Below the pieces are notes generated by a model that was not told where the DNA came from, did not search any database, and saw nothing but the letters and a program-made list of their open reading frames with translations. DNA of 64,000 nt from Panaeolus papilionaceus (taxonomy: Eukaryota > Basidiomycota > Agaricomycetes > Agaricales), in assembly GCA_015501605.1 (NCBI GenBank), contig JADNRZ010000010.1, forward strand, positions 1 through 64,000, given 5' to 3'. This document shows, in pieces, positions 11,933 to 23,100 of the stretch. Positions within the stretch are counted from its first letter, which is position 1. The number at the start of each line of letters is the position of its first letter. Position numbers and translations under genes: made by a program.

Positions 11933-12649
11933 CAAGAGGTGGCAACGATGCAGATCGGGTACCTCTTTCTCACGGAGGGGGCCCTCCCCCCCCCCCCCAG
12001 TATAAGGAAATGTGCGTGTATTGTTTACTTGAGGCTTTTGGCTCGGCACACTCGGCATATCACAAGGGCTTCCTCATTACAGTCTCGAAGCTTCGATTCG
12101 CTTTTCCATGAGAGGAGTATAAATTCGGGGCCCTACTTCTACAACACATCTCAGATAATTGAAAGAATGTTGCCCCTCTCAATGGTGAAATCAAATAAAT
12201 TAAGAGTCACCCAAATTTCGCATACTGGATGCTTGTGCTAGCAGGTATATCCACAGATACCCTTCCGAGAGTGTTTTTGACTAAAGTCTCCAACACTGTC
12301 AATGTCAATGCTACTTTATAAGTACTCATTCACCTTGTCTTGTTCCCTATCATTTAAGACTGATTCAACAGCCTGTTTGTGTCAAGCTAGACTGGACAGC
12401 TAATATCTCACATCTGGCCCACAAAACAATGATACTGATTTCATAACTCAGTCTGAAATCATATAAAGCCATTTAATGACTTCTTAGTCCCCTGATTGCC
12501 TCGTCGACAAAGACACTCATGAGGAGTAAGTCCATAACTCTGTCGTGGCACGAGATGGCAACTTTCAAATTCCGCTAGCCCTGACCATCATTTGATGCAT
12601 CACGTCTCTTGAGTTTGTGGTGCCCGATCTGAATCGTTGCCACCTCTTG
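11933..12649. mobile_element. 717-bp hAT-like non-autonomous element, 8-bp target duplication ACATTCCA
   Basis: The left end reads CAAGAGGTGGCAACGATGCA and the right end, reverse-complemented, CAAGAGGTGGCAACGATTCA, continuing to CAGATCGGG with one mismatch in the first 26 bases. The 8-bp ACATTCCA flanks both ends exactly (11925-11932 and 12650-12657). An 8-bp duplication with a terminus of the CARRGGTGGC type is characteristic of hAT elements. No coding capacity was seen; a G/C homopolymer tract lies near 11975-11998. It is inserted in an internal copy of the terminus of the surrounding 5-kb element. Confidence 0.85.
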
Positions 12650-12949
12650 ACATTCCAGTCGTCGGTTCCTGCTCGGCAATCAATGATACCCCCTTCATGG
12701 GGGTCACACGCTCCTATTCCTGCCAACACAACGTTCACTCGACTAAAACCTACTCTATATATTACAGTTAAAATCTATTTCCTAAACGTGTATGTATATT
12801 GAATTGTACATGCTGAAGTGGGAAGCCAGAAGGAGTCGCCAAATGACTCCGAAACGGGCTCCAAATGAGCGTTACGACTTTGACTGAGTTGAACTGAAGT
12901 GCGTGTGGTGATGAGCAGCGCGCTCATGTGACCCCGTGAATCACGTCGA

Positions 12950-13600
12950 GGTTCAGAACCCATTCACCACGCACTCGCACACGCACACGCATCAACGCTT
13001 ACCCTTTTTGGTTAACACGCTCCCGTTCGCCGTCCGCGCACACTTATACCACTAAGACCGACACTCGTATCATCCCTATCAGCCACCACGACACGAATTG
13101 GGATATACCGACGCCGCATCCTGTCATTCCGCACCTCACCTTTCATACGGACTTTCAATTCCTCATTTATTTCCATCATTTAATTCATATTTCGGACCCC
13201 TTTTACCATTCAACCGCCCTCTTTCCTCATTCCACCCCCGCTCTTGCAACCCCTTTTAAGATATTCCTTTGTTACAAACCCTTTCCTTATGTGCCTGGGC
13301 GCTTTCAGGCGTCGTTTCGAACCCCCCGTAGTCAGTATTTAGTTCATTTCATTTGTACTTAATACAGCAGGCTTCGTAAAAATCAAAATAGTTTACTTTT
13401 CGCCCACATTTCGAGTTTGAGTCCCTCAGTATCAGTCCCAGTCTTAGAAAGCTTCGTTAGCTTCAAATTGTGTTATTTTCATCGTTACGAAGGCTCTGTT
13501 AATCACGGAAACACCAACCCGCACCCTCAGAGCGCACTCTGCAACGTTGACCTCACTCCGGTCATTAGGTGTTTGTTTTCACACTTAAGAACGTCGCGCG
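12950..13600 (-). repeat. Internal arm, inverted partner of 10560-11170
   Basis: Reverse complement of the 10560-11170 arm, with many substitutions but conserved order of landmarks. It is followed at 13800-14250 by C/T-rich sequence that resembles 44620-45000, so this internal material also occurs elsewhere in the window. Confidence 0.55.
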
Positions 13601-15045
13601 CACATCAGTGGGGAGACCCCGGCGAAAGGTGAGTGAGGGTGAGAGGATCGGATGGAAAGGGAGGGCTGTGACACGCCCCGTGAAGGGCAGATGGATGTGA
13701 GGTGAACTAAGGCAAAGAGGAGGGAGGAAAACGGCGAAAATAACAGGACAAACCTCTAATGAAGGTGCACAGACGGTGGTGAGCCCCGCATCGGTAATCC
13801 CCATTTTTCGATCATTTTCCGATTATTTCTGGTCGCATCAGCGCTTCGTTCACGCATTGAGCGCTCTTGCTTTCCTTAGATTCGAGTATTTTATTTTAAT
13901 TTCCATCATTTCCCATAGCATTATACATATCATGTACCTAGTTTACGACGAAAACGAGCTCTCTTTCTCCTTGTATCTCGTATTTCGTGTTCGTGTTGCG
14001 TCGTTGATCGGTGTCCGCGTACATCTTCGTTAACGGTTATCTCTTTCATTGTTGCGTTATTCGTCCCTCGTATTCGCCCCATTTCACCTCACCCTCACCT
14101 TCTCTTCCTATCTCCTCATCTCTGTCGCTCTCTCATTGACCCAACGAACTGCGTGTCTTGCTTTCCTTTTTCATCCTACCATCTCATCTCCCAGTTACAC
14201 CTTCACCGCCGCTCACCCTTTCACCCAGGTCTCCCCACACACACATACAACATACACCATGCATTCAAGAACGACATCCACAAATACAATCACCAAATAG
14301 GAAGGTTGGGATGGGAAAGAAGCTTTTATTCGCTGTAAACTAAGTAGATAGCTATGGAAAATGGTGGAAGTCAAACGAAAGTGTCTGAATCTACGAAAGC
14401 AGGAGCGCTCATTTGGATCCACACACTACATAGTGAAATTGTGCCATAGTGGATGACGTTCTGCTTCCCTCATCAACAGCGCAAAATTTAAGCTCAAAAT
14501 ATAACTCTTGACTCAATTCCGAGTCAACTTTTCATCCGAAACATTATTGTTATAGGTACACATATTCAAAGATCTCTGCCCTCTGCTCTCACTCACCCAT
14601 GTCGTCTTTCATGTGTCCTACCAGGCCTTTTCTTTATATACATATGATCACAACAACTGGGCTCACACAATTCATACACCTCCGCTTACCTGTCAGTTGT
14701 CTCCCAAATTGAGCGTTTATCCTATGTATTTGGTGCATTTGAATGCCGACATCGACTCATCCAATAAAGACCTTCATTATTGATAAATAAGAACTATAAT
14801 CAGGTTTTTCAGCGATGTTCAGGGGTTATTCCCTTTCACTACTTTATATCATTCAATACTATGATATTATCATTTGATTTCAAGCATTATTGTGGGTGTT
14901 GTCGATAGCTAGTGGGGGTGCTCATAAATTGGGATATAGGGGTGTTTTAATGTGATGATGGGGCCCCCCGTAGGTGCCGAGCAGGAGCCGAGGAGTCGAG
15001 CGCATAAAGCGAAAAAGTCCAACCATGCGGTTCCCGTCAACCGTA

Positions 15046-16440
15046 CATGGCACGAATGCATTTTCGCGCCAGTTCTCAATAGATGAACTCGACGTGTTCT
15101 ATCTCTGGGTGTGGACATACTGACTCGTTTCTCTGTCATCTTCGTTCATTCATTCACACTCCAATTCTCAACACCGCTTTGCTGGTGCATCCTCACCTTA
15201 CCCTGTAAACGTACACTCACCTACCTCTATCAACTGCGTCGCAGACAACCGTTGTTCATTGTTCCCGAATTCGCCGAGAATTCTCTTACTTGCGGAGGTT
15301 TCTCACTAGTCTCAGCTTTCTTTCTTCTTGCCTTCCTGCGCTCCCTTTGTGTCGCGCCTCTCATCTCGCTCTTGTCACTCCGCCTCGTTTAACCACGCGT
15401 CATTTGCTTCTCTCCCACCTCGTCACCGCATTTCTCATTCTACGCTCCCTGATTCCCTTACAAAATATACCTGCGGTTCTTCCTGTATCGGTCGCCAAGT
15501 CATCGTGTTCATCCACTCAACCAATGTCCACCACTCTCAGATTCCCTAAGTTTGATACCCGCTAACGCAGCCTTTGCTTCAACCAGTCCCTGTTCCTGTG
15601 CACCCACATGCACGCTCCTCTCGCGTCCCTGACCAAGTTCATTTTCTATCCCTGCGCTTGTCCTCCCAATGCATCATCCACATCAGATTTACCTATCCCC
15701 CTGTCGTCGTCAACCTTGCTCCATTCCGATTCTATCCCATACTCCTATTTTGCGTACCTCTGCTTGGTTTTGCTCCTGCGTCCTGAGCTTTCTAATCGCT
15801 TGTCGTCAAATACCGCACTGAGCAGCACTCGCACATAGCCCTCACGTATTCATGGATTCACCCGCTCCTCCCTCTGTGCGCATATATCCAGCTCAACAGC
15901 CTACCCTTGAATCGTGTGTTCTCAATATACACGTTCAAATCTCTTGCTTCATATGAAACTACCCTCGCTCTATTGTGCCATGGCCTTCTCGGCTTCTGAT
16001 CTGTGTATGGGGTGTGCTACATGACCCTCGCCCGACGCTCGCCATCTCATCGTACCTCGTCAGCGTCCTGATTCCTCGCCGAGGAGGTGGACTGGGCCTC
16101 TGCTCCTGGAGGACAAGACTGAAGAGTAAGAAGAAGGAAATAGAGGGAGATTGTCGGTGAGTGATGTGGAGGGAGTACGGAGATCGGGGAAGGGGAACGA
16201 AACTGCTGAAGAGAGTTGGGAGGTTGCAAATAAGGTGGAGAGAGGCGGCGGTGGGATGGTAATGATGCATGACATGGTGACGATCATGAGTCTGGTCATG
16301 TGCTACGATCGGAGGATGGGTCTGCGTCCAGTCGTCGGGGAGAACATCCAGGATTTGAAAATTCCATGGCGAGAGTCCATGGAGTCCATAGAGTCACACG
16401 CCAGGTTCAAGTGATCACGACACCCAAACGCGAAAACGCG
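15046..16440 (+). repeat. Family 1 repeat R3, right part with purine-rich tail
   Basis: Continues R3 after the 5-kb insertion, starting CATGGCACGAATGC and then CAGTTCTCAATAGATGAACT (recurs at 45508-45527). It carries the family hallmark TGCGCATATATCCAGCTCAA near 15880. From about 16080 the strand bias flips to G/A-rich; the same tail type is seen at 38230-38470 and 46565-46830. The numerous open frames are compositional. Confidence 0.6.
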
Positions 16441-16544
16441 ACACAGAACTATTTATAACTTCACTGATTGTACAGCACTCAATAAATAAATTCATTTCAC
16501 CTACACTTTTTCAACATTAGCTCATATTTCATCATCGCTTTCAC

Positions 16545-19500
16545 ATGGATCGCACGGACTGTACATGGCAGGAAATCAATCAGGTCCTTTCTTCGCACCC
16601 TAGTCTTCATGAGACGCTCAACTTTGAGGACGCGATGCGGTTCATACGGCTCTCTTCCTCGCTCAAACGCGACATCATTCATGCCAAGGAAACCAGGAAT
16701 TTGACACAGAATTCTGATCCTACATTGGAACCACCCGAAAGCCTGCCAGAATCCATCGCATCATTCCTTGCTGATGCGCTGACTATGCGCAAGGAAGATG
16801 TCAATGGATGCTGGTCTGCACTTAAGGGGGTATCATGGGGGTATGACAGCAAAGAACACGGATCTGTATCCGATGCGAGACTTTTCTATGAGAGTGGGGA
16901 GAATTATGGATTCAGTAAGTTCAGCATTCAAGTTGACATTTTGTGTCGCTGTAACAATGAAACTTATTTGAATGGTTGGCCTTTTTCTAGTGTCAAGGTC
17001 GTTATGGCCTCCTGTTATCGCTTGCACAAATTCTCTGTGTGCGGCAGGAGATAAAACCCTCAGTTACTATCCAGGGTCAAAGAGAAAAGTTGTCTTGTAC
17101 ACCTTGGAGGATGGGGCTTGTGCGACATACCACTGTAAATTAATGTGCTCAGGTTTGGCATCGTGCTCGTAAATAATGATAATTTTGAAACTCAAGATAT
17201 TGATCCAGTGTGCAAAACTACCTACCATAACAACTATTCAGTCAAGCACCGGATTCGCACATACTATGGGGGTGTTCCCGACGCTATTGAGGTAGGAAAG
17301 CATCAGTTCATTGCGAAGAACGTTGCAAATATGTTCATCAGCTTGATGCTTATTTCATGGTGCGTAAGCGAGCAATAATTACAGTATGAGGTGCTATTAT
17401 GAAGTATATTATTGATGATAAATTTTGGATAAAACAGGACTTCAGCAACGAATAACGCAGAGGTTTACAACACTACAATTTCGAAGCCAGAGAATCAGCC
17501 TGAGGAATGGGGATTTACCTTTGATCTCCGCTCCGAACACATCTGGAATGCAATTGCTTACCTTGCTATTTTGGAGCATTACGAGCGCGATAGCCTCCGT
17601 CTAGAGATCCCTCATGGCGAAGACGAAAAGGATCGGCTTTCGCAGGTCATTCGTGAGCGGAATAAGGTGTTCGACGAGAATGGACAACCCGAATGGGCAC
17701 ATTACTGCAATAAATGTGTTCGTTTCTTTGATGGAAGCGATGGCGAGCCCGAATGTAAGCTCTAATCTAGTCTTTAGAAACGATTTAATAATGGTTGACA
17801 TACATACTAGATTATGCTCGAGCCATCGTTAGCGATGGCATAACTATTGGACACCCATGTTGCAATGTTGCACACTGCGAGGTTGCCTTGGCAAACAAAC
17901 GGCATCGCTATTGCCCAGAGCACGCATACCTCAATGCTGTATGCTCTGTTGAAGGGTGCACGAAGCCCATTGTTGCTGGGACACTTTCGTGCGACATACC
18001 AGAGCATGTTCTATTGTATTCGAATTACAAGAAACGGAAGAATGCCAAATTCCAGAGGAAGAAGGCCAAAAACAAGGTCACTTCAACAGCAAAGCCACCC
18101 AATGACAACATCCTCACTGATTCGGGCTCAATAACCACTCTATACGACACTGGAGACGTTGATGACCTGCTTGGCGATGACGCTCTTGAGACCCTAAATA
18201 TTCATCATAACGTGTCTGCTGCTGCGTCTGATGCATCTGCCGATGTCAATTTTGGGGTTCGTGAATCAGCAGGGACCTCTAATCCTCCTTTGGTCTGCCC
18301 CAAAAGCACGATTGATTTAATGATTATGATGACTAAACAATGTTTAATCAACTGTTCCACTAAAGCATGCGCAAAATGTTATTTAAACAGCTTTCTATTG
18401 GAGAGGTAGTGATTAAACAGCTACAAAGCCCATAATTAAACAATAATCTACATAATCTGTTTAAACAGTAAATAGTGTGTGTGATTAATTGCAATACCAT
18501 GCATGATTAATCAGTGTTGAGGCAGGCATGTAAAATGGAACAAAGGTGATGAAACAGAACATATTTCGAGGGGAGGAAGACCAGATAGAACCAGGGGTAT
18601 GAAATAAGCATTTCAAACTCACCATAGATTGTGAACCAGAGCACTAAGCACCAACATTGAGGCGCCCAAGTATCACCATGCGAGGCCAACACTGCATCTA
18701 CTTGGACAGCTACGTTTTGAAATGGATGTCAGTGGATGCAGAGGTGGTTTGAGACCTTCATACTCACCAAAGGTAGTTCATGCACAGCCTGAACGGTCTG
18801 AAGGGGGAACAAATGGGCAGGATTCGGGGAGGAAGTGATAGTAGGGAATCAAGCGAGAGCGCAACACGCTCTTGACATGTTCAACGAAGTTCGGACTCTC
18901 ACAGTACGCGCACACGTGACCTTGTTGATTGTTTGTCTTTGATTGGCATCAGGAACGAGAACGAGAAACCAGAACTCCAAACAGAGAACTAAAGCAAGTA
19001 CCTTCTTCCTCTTACCCCACCCTGGAGTCCCCTCTATCATATTGGACTGTTAACCAGTTGCCCGCGCAGTGAGTTTTTTTATTACCACAGGTACGCCTTG
19101 CATACACTGAGACATCTTTCCTTCTAGGTCAACCCGACAAGGAGCAACTAGTTCTCCCCAAGGTAAGATCCCTTCTATTTGTGTGATCTATAGTGCGAAA
19201 CTTGGTGCTATTAACCCCTCTCTCTCAGTTGTCTTACCCAAACCTGTCCCCTTTGTCTCACCCTCAGTCCTTTCATGTTTTTCCTAGGATTAATGCTTAT
19301 TTAATTGAGTGCCTGTTTAATCAATTTTATTCAATTAATTTATATCTATATATTTTCCCTGTTTAAACACATCTGTGTGTTTTGTAAGCCTTGTAGATAC
19401 TTGTTGAAACTTAATTAATAATTAATTGATGTTTTGATTAAATCATAATTGACTGTAATATTGGCGCTTGTTTAATCAATACCCATCGGGTTGTAGTCTG

Positions 19501-20144
19501 CCCACAGAAGTCTGATGAGGGGATACGACAGCTTCGAGCATGTTTTGGACGCCGGCAGACTCACAGCGAGCAATTTATGGCACGCCCTTGTGGAGTCATC
19601 GTTGCTCGCGCGACATTTTACGGCTCGGAGACAGTCCCACAGACCGTCGTAAGTTCTCATATTACTGTATGATTATTGATCAATTAGCTTATGTCAATGC
19701 ATAACTTAGAATATGCTAAAGCAGGTCTTCAGAACACCGGAATCGATGCCGGAATATTTCATCTACGACAACTGTTGCGGAGTTTACAATCACCTTCGAG
19801 CAACAGAAGACCCTCTTCTCGACAAAATCGGGTGCCCAGTTGACGTGTTCCACTTCGATTGCAAGCACAAGAAGACAGATGTTATCTGTCAACAGCACTG
19901 TGACCCTCGAAAATTCCCTGAGCTCATTGACGAGGATGGGAACTGGTACTTCAACACATCAGTGTGCGAGCAACATAACTCGTGGCTTCGTGGATATCAA
20001 GCAATCTTTCGGGAGATGAATGGAGATAAGTATAATTTCATTCTTGACGAGCTGGTGATGCGTAAGAACAGAGTTTTGGTTCAGAAGCTGGCTCGTGATG
20101 GACATGTACCTAGCTATATTCCAGGCTTACGATACACTCGTTGA
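16545..20144 (+). pseudogene. CxC6-like, KDZ-transposon-associated protein gene, interrupted by an insertion
   Basis: Resembles the CxC6-type cysteine-cluster proteins carried with Kyakuja-Dileera-Zisupton transposons in basidiomycetes; exact molecular role unknown. Hand model: exons 16545-16914, 16991-17152, 17197-17359, 17438-17754, 17811-18300 joined to 19504-19648, and 19710-20144. Removing the insertion plus one 8-bp target copy gives 2,082 bases, 693 residues, one open frame. The N-terminal part is helical (FEDAMRFIRLSS). The middle carries VCKTTYHNNYSV and then a cysteine/histidine cluster (GHPCCNVAHCEVALANKRHR, VCSVEGCTKPI). The C-terminal third has FGRRQTHSEQ, CGVIVARATFYGSE, FIYDNCCGVYNHL, PVDVFHFDCKHKKTD, CQQHCDPRKFPEL and NSWLRGYQAIFREM. 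All junctions are GT-AG. It is convergent with the gene at 20316-21929, 171 bases away. Apart from the insertion it looks intact. Confidence 0.8.
18301..19495. mobile_element. 1,195-bp insertion inside the CxC6-like gene, 8-bp target duplication GTCTGCCC
   Basis: GTCTGCCC occurs immediately before (18293-18300) and after (19496-19503) the insertion, and excision restores the host reading frame (VCP followed by QKSDEG). Both ends of about 200 bases are A/T-rich with many copies of TTTAAT/ATTAAA in both orientations (for example GTTTAATCA and TGATTAAAC), as in subterminal repeats. Imperfect inverted termini are suggested by CAAAAGCACGATTGATTTAA at the left and, reverse-complemented from the right, TACAACCCG then ATTGATTAAAC. 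No coding capacity was seen. An 8-bp duplication fits hAT, P or KDZ elements; the class is not decided. Confidence 0.8.
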
Positions 20145-20315
20145 GATCTTGGAAAAGAATCAACATTAGTTCTAGTGAATTGTACCATTACCCATAAAAT
20201 ACATTGTAGGCTGTATTATACAAAGAATACATTTCGAGATCTGAAACAAAGACGATGATATAAAAAGAATATATAGAAACAAAACAACAAAAGAGAAAAA
20301 ATAATAATGCAACGC

Positions 20316-21929
20316 TCAGCGCCAACTAGACTGTGTTTTGCGCCATACCTCCCAAAGTCCCTGATTTGTACGTGGTAAAGCACGCGCAGAGAGGCGAACC
20401 TCAGGCGCTAGTTCCATCCAGAACTTTCGGTTCTTCTGATATGTTGCACTAACCCATGGTATGCCTCGAAAGACAACTGGAAAACGGTCTGACAGTGTAC
20501 CACCACCCTTCCTCCCTGAAGTAAGAATGTCAAATCCTTCAGCCATATCTCGTACATACATCCCCTGCGGCCATTTCAGATGGGTCTCGAGTGGTGTCGT
20601 GACATATCCGAGGCTCCATGTCTCGTCTCGTGGATCATCTTCAACATGAGTTGGAGATGCTAAAAGCGCTGATGTGGTTGACGTCGAAACAGCGGGAGTC
20701 AAGGAATCACTGAGATCAGAAGCTGTTTCCAGAAGTAATGTTGGAGGGGTGTCAAAAACAGTGAATGCATCTGACTCGGACCCAGGCTGAGTTGGAAGCG
20801 GGGAAGGTGATGATGGAAGCGAGGAGGGTCCAAGGTCCAACCTATGAGCCTTACGAGGTCGCGCTGTATCTGGAGAGTCCATCGTTTTCCGCTTACGAGG
20901 TGTAGTAGCAGCTCCAGAGTAAAGAGTGTGTGGAACTGCAGTCGGCCCTGCGTGGCTGCCCCTTTTCCGAAGGTAGATGACATCGTCTGTATGGACAGGG
21001 ATGGAGAAGTCAAGCTTGACAGGAATCCACGACTTTATTCCTTGAATGCTAATAAAAGCTTCAAGCTCCAAGATTGTCGAATGGGAGACTTCAAACAGAA
21101 GGGCCAGATCATCCAGAATTTCGGAGAAATTGAGCGACGGCCACGACAGTAAACCTTGTAGAGGTCGCATGATGGGCATTTGGTCGTCGTCAAAGTATGC
21201 AATGAGGGTTACAGATTGCTTTAGCCTAAGCTGGTGCCGAGCTTTTAGAGCCTCTACCTCACGCCGCTTGTCCCTTTCCCGACATTGACGCACATAATCC
21301 TCCTTCAAGTCGGTGGGAATCGGCTTTTTGAAGGAAAAGGTGTTGGACGTGGGCGCTTCAATCATTGAAGTTGTCGGGGTGAGAGCTGTGATTACAGAGA
21401 GATTCAATGCAGAGGTTCTGGGCTCAGTATTTGGCTGGGCAACCGCGGAGACAGAGGCTAGAGTAGATGGGGCACCTGTAGGAGGACGAAATGGGGTACT
21501 AGAAACGAGATAGGGAGCAGCAGGAAGCGGCCTAGGAAGGTGAGCTGGGTTCTGGGAGCTCGTAACAGGTCTTTTTCCGCCATTGTGATTCTTGAAAGCG
21601 CATGTTGTGGGATCCGCTTCGCAACATCCCTTGCACATGCAGTTGGTGCAAGCTCCAGGTACGACGCCTTTGCAAGCCAGGTTGCGTCCTCGACACTGTC
21701 TCCTATCAGTTACTTGCGTGTTGGCGGGCACAGAACCAGGTAAAGAAGAGGACGGGGTCGACAGTTGATCATGAGTGGTGGCTGACAGGCTATACAACGC
21801 AGGGTCAATGTTGCCAGGAAACGGACTTGGAGTGGATCCCACAGGGTTTTGAAGTTGAGCGAGAATTTGACTAAGTACGTTCAGAGCTTCGGTGGGAGCC
21901 AGAGTTTCAGACAGCAATGCGTTGCTCAT
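20316..21929 (-). CDS. 537-residue cysteine-cluster protein of unknown function, transposon-associated
   Basis: A single uninterrupted frame of 537 codons from ATG 21929 to the stop at 20316. Residues about 80-115 form a cysteine cluster (QCRGRNLACKGVVPGACTNC, CKGCC, then a further Cys and a His), which could bind zinc. The middle is Pro/Ser/Thr-rich and probably disordered, with one basic patch (TPRKRK). Residues about 225-320 include a compact region (LIAYFDDDQMPIMRPLQGLL). The C-terminal 80 residues (WPQGMYVRDMAEGFDIL, FPVVFRGIPWVSATYQKNRK, TNQGLWEVW) resemble a recurrent C-terminal block of basidiomycete orphan proteins often found beside KDZ elements. It is tail-to-tail with the CxC6-like gene, so the two may be cargo of one element. 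I do not assign a function. Confidence 0.75.
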   Translation of the reverse strand: MSNALLSETLAPTEALNVLSQILAQLQNPVGSTPSPFPGNIDPALYSLSATTHDQLSTPSSSLPGSVPANTQVTDRRQCRGRNLACKGVVPGACTNCMCKGCCEADPTTCAFKNHNGGKRPVTSSQNPAHLPRPLPAAPYLVSSTPFRPPTGAPSTLASVSAVAQPNTEPRTSALNLSVITALTPTTSMIEAPTSNTFSFKKPIPTDLKEDYVRQCRERDKRREVEALKARHQLRLKQSVTLIAYFDDDQMPIMRPLQGLLSWPSLNFSEILDDLALLFEVSHSTILELEAFISIQGIKSWIPVKLDFSIPVHTDDVIYLRKRGSHAGPTAVPHTLYSGAATTPRKRKTMDSPDTARPRKAHRLDLGPSSLPSSPSPLPTQPGSESDAFTVFDTPPTLLLETASDLSDSLTPAVSTSTTSALLASPTHVEDDPRDETWSLGYVTTPLETHLKWPQGMYVRDMAEGFDILTSGRKGGGTLSDRFPVVFRGIPWVSATYQKNRKFWMELAPEVRLSARALPRTNQGLWEVWRKTQSSWR

Positions 21930-21975
21930 CCTGGGCGATGGGATTTGAGAAGAATAATTTATTTTCTATTAATAA

Positions 21976-22031
21976 CGCGCGAAGCGCGTCGCGATTTTTG
22001 AGTCACATGTTATTTTAAAATAGCGTGACTC
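21976..22031. other. Nested palindromes upstream of the cysteine-cluster gene
   Basis: CGCGC-GAA-GCGCG (21976-21988) is a five-pair hairpin. It is followed by GAGTCAC at 22000-22006 and its inverted partner GTGACTC at 22025-22031, with the perfect 12-base palindrome TATTTTAAAATA (22011-22022) between them. It lies 50-100 bases 5' of ATG 21929 and could be a promoter-side operator-like site or the terminus of a transposon. Confidence 0.6.
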
Positions 22032-22039
22032 CACCGTGG

Positions 22040-23050
22040 CGGTAGAGTTTTCAGTTTCCGTATATTCTGCAGTCGTCGAGATAGAAGGACTCGGCACTGT
22101 TGTCCTGATGTGTATCGACTTTGATATGACGTGTGGGGTGCGAGAAATTACGCACCCGTACTTCGCCTGCTCGTTTCTTTTTGTCTTTCATCGGTCTATT
22201 GCGTTGACTCCTCACCACTGTTCTCTATCATTCTCTCTGCATTCGTTTCGCATCCATGTACAGTTGTTTTTCAAATATAAATACCTCGATTTTCGTTCGC
22301 TGTCCTTTTCTTTAAGTTACGAAGGACGGATTTGGATAGCTCACTCAGGGAATGGTAGCGGTGTGATGAAGAAATGGTGTGTGTTGCTGTCGATCATCTG
22401 TTAATTAAATTTAGTTTGTTCAGTGTTATGTTCTCGTCGCAAACTTATGGGAGGATCTGTCCTCGCAGAGATCCGTCTTCTTGGTCACGTGGGCGCGCAG
22501 AGACTTACGTGTCACTATTGTCCCTCACACACTCTCCTCGTTACCACCATGTACCTTATTCTACCGCGAGCTGCTCTCCGCGCGCAGCTCGCGGACTATC
22601 TTCTTTATTTTTGATTCACCATTCATACATTATCATTTTCCGACATCCGATATCCATTCCACAAACTAAACCACTAACTCGTACACGATCCACTCATCAC
22701 ATTTCCATAGAGTTGCTGGCGACTCTACTTCTACCCTCACCACTCTACTCTTTTATCCTTTGCGCCCAATTCTTCTTACCCATTTCACCCTAATATCCCA
22801 GCACTCTGAATTATTTCTTTTACCTTTCCGTCCCAGTTTTTCCAACACTCACAATTCAACACCACCTTGTAACTCACCGTACATTCCTTCTCGTCTATGC
22901 CCTTCCTCCCATTCCGAATCAAATCTCATCCATCATGTCTTCTCATTTATCTCATCTATCACCTCCTCTTATCCACTCATCTTCCCTCCTATCCCCTCCC
23001 AACTCATACTCCCTGTTTTATTTCTCTGACTCACTCGCCCTTTGCCCACA
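22040..23050 (+). repeat. C/T-rich sequence with family 1-like pieces, no gene
   Basis: The phrase AAATTTAGTTTGTTCAGTGT near 22407 recurs near 41090, 41325 and 55534, where it marks the tail of family 1 repeats. Positions 22620-23040 are strongly C/T-rich; the overlapping frames here are low complexity. Confidence 0.4.
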
Positions 23051-23062
23051 GGTTAACTGCGC

Positions 23063-23080
23063 GGCGCTCCTTATTGCGCC
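23063..23080. other. Isolated hairpin before the hairpin array
   Basis: GGCGC at 23063-23067 pairs with GCGCC at 23076-23080 across an eight-base loop. Confidence 0.6.
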
Positions 23081-23100
23081 TGCGCTAAAACTTATATTAC

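Larger units (their letters stand above)
10063..15045. mobile_element. 4,983-bp element with long inverted termini and 5-bp target duplication CATGG
   Basis: The left end starts TACGGCTGACGGGAACCGCA and the right end, reverse-complemented, starts TACGGTTGACGGGAACCGCA. The inverted similarity continues for about 72 bases, to the phrase GGCTCCTGCTCGG, with about nine differences. CATGG lies directly outside both ends (10058-10062 and 15046-15050), and joining the outer flanks restores the family 1 repeat. A second left-terminus-like copy lies inside at 11882 in direct orientation and is itself interrupted by a hAT-like element. No transposase frame was found, so the element is non-autonomous or a composite of related elements. 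The superfamily is not decided. Confidence 0.75.
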
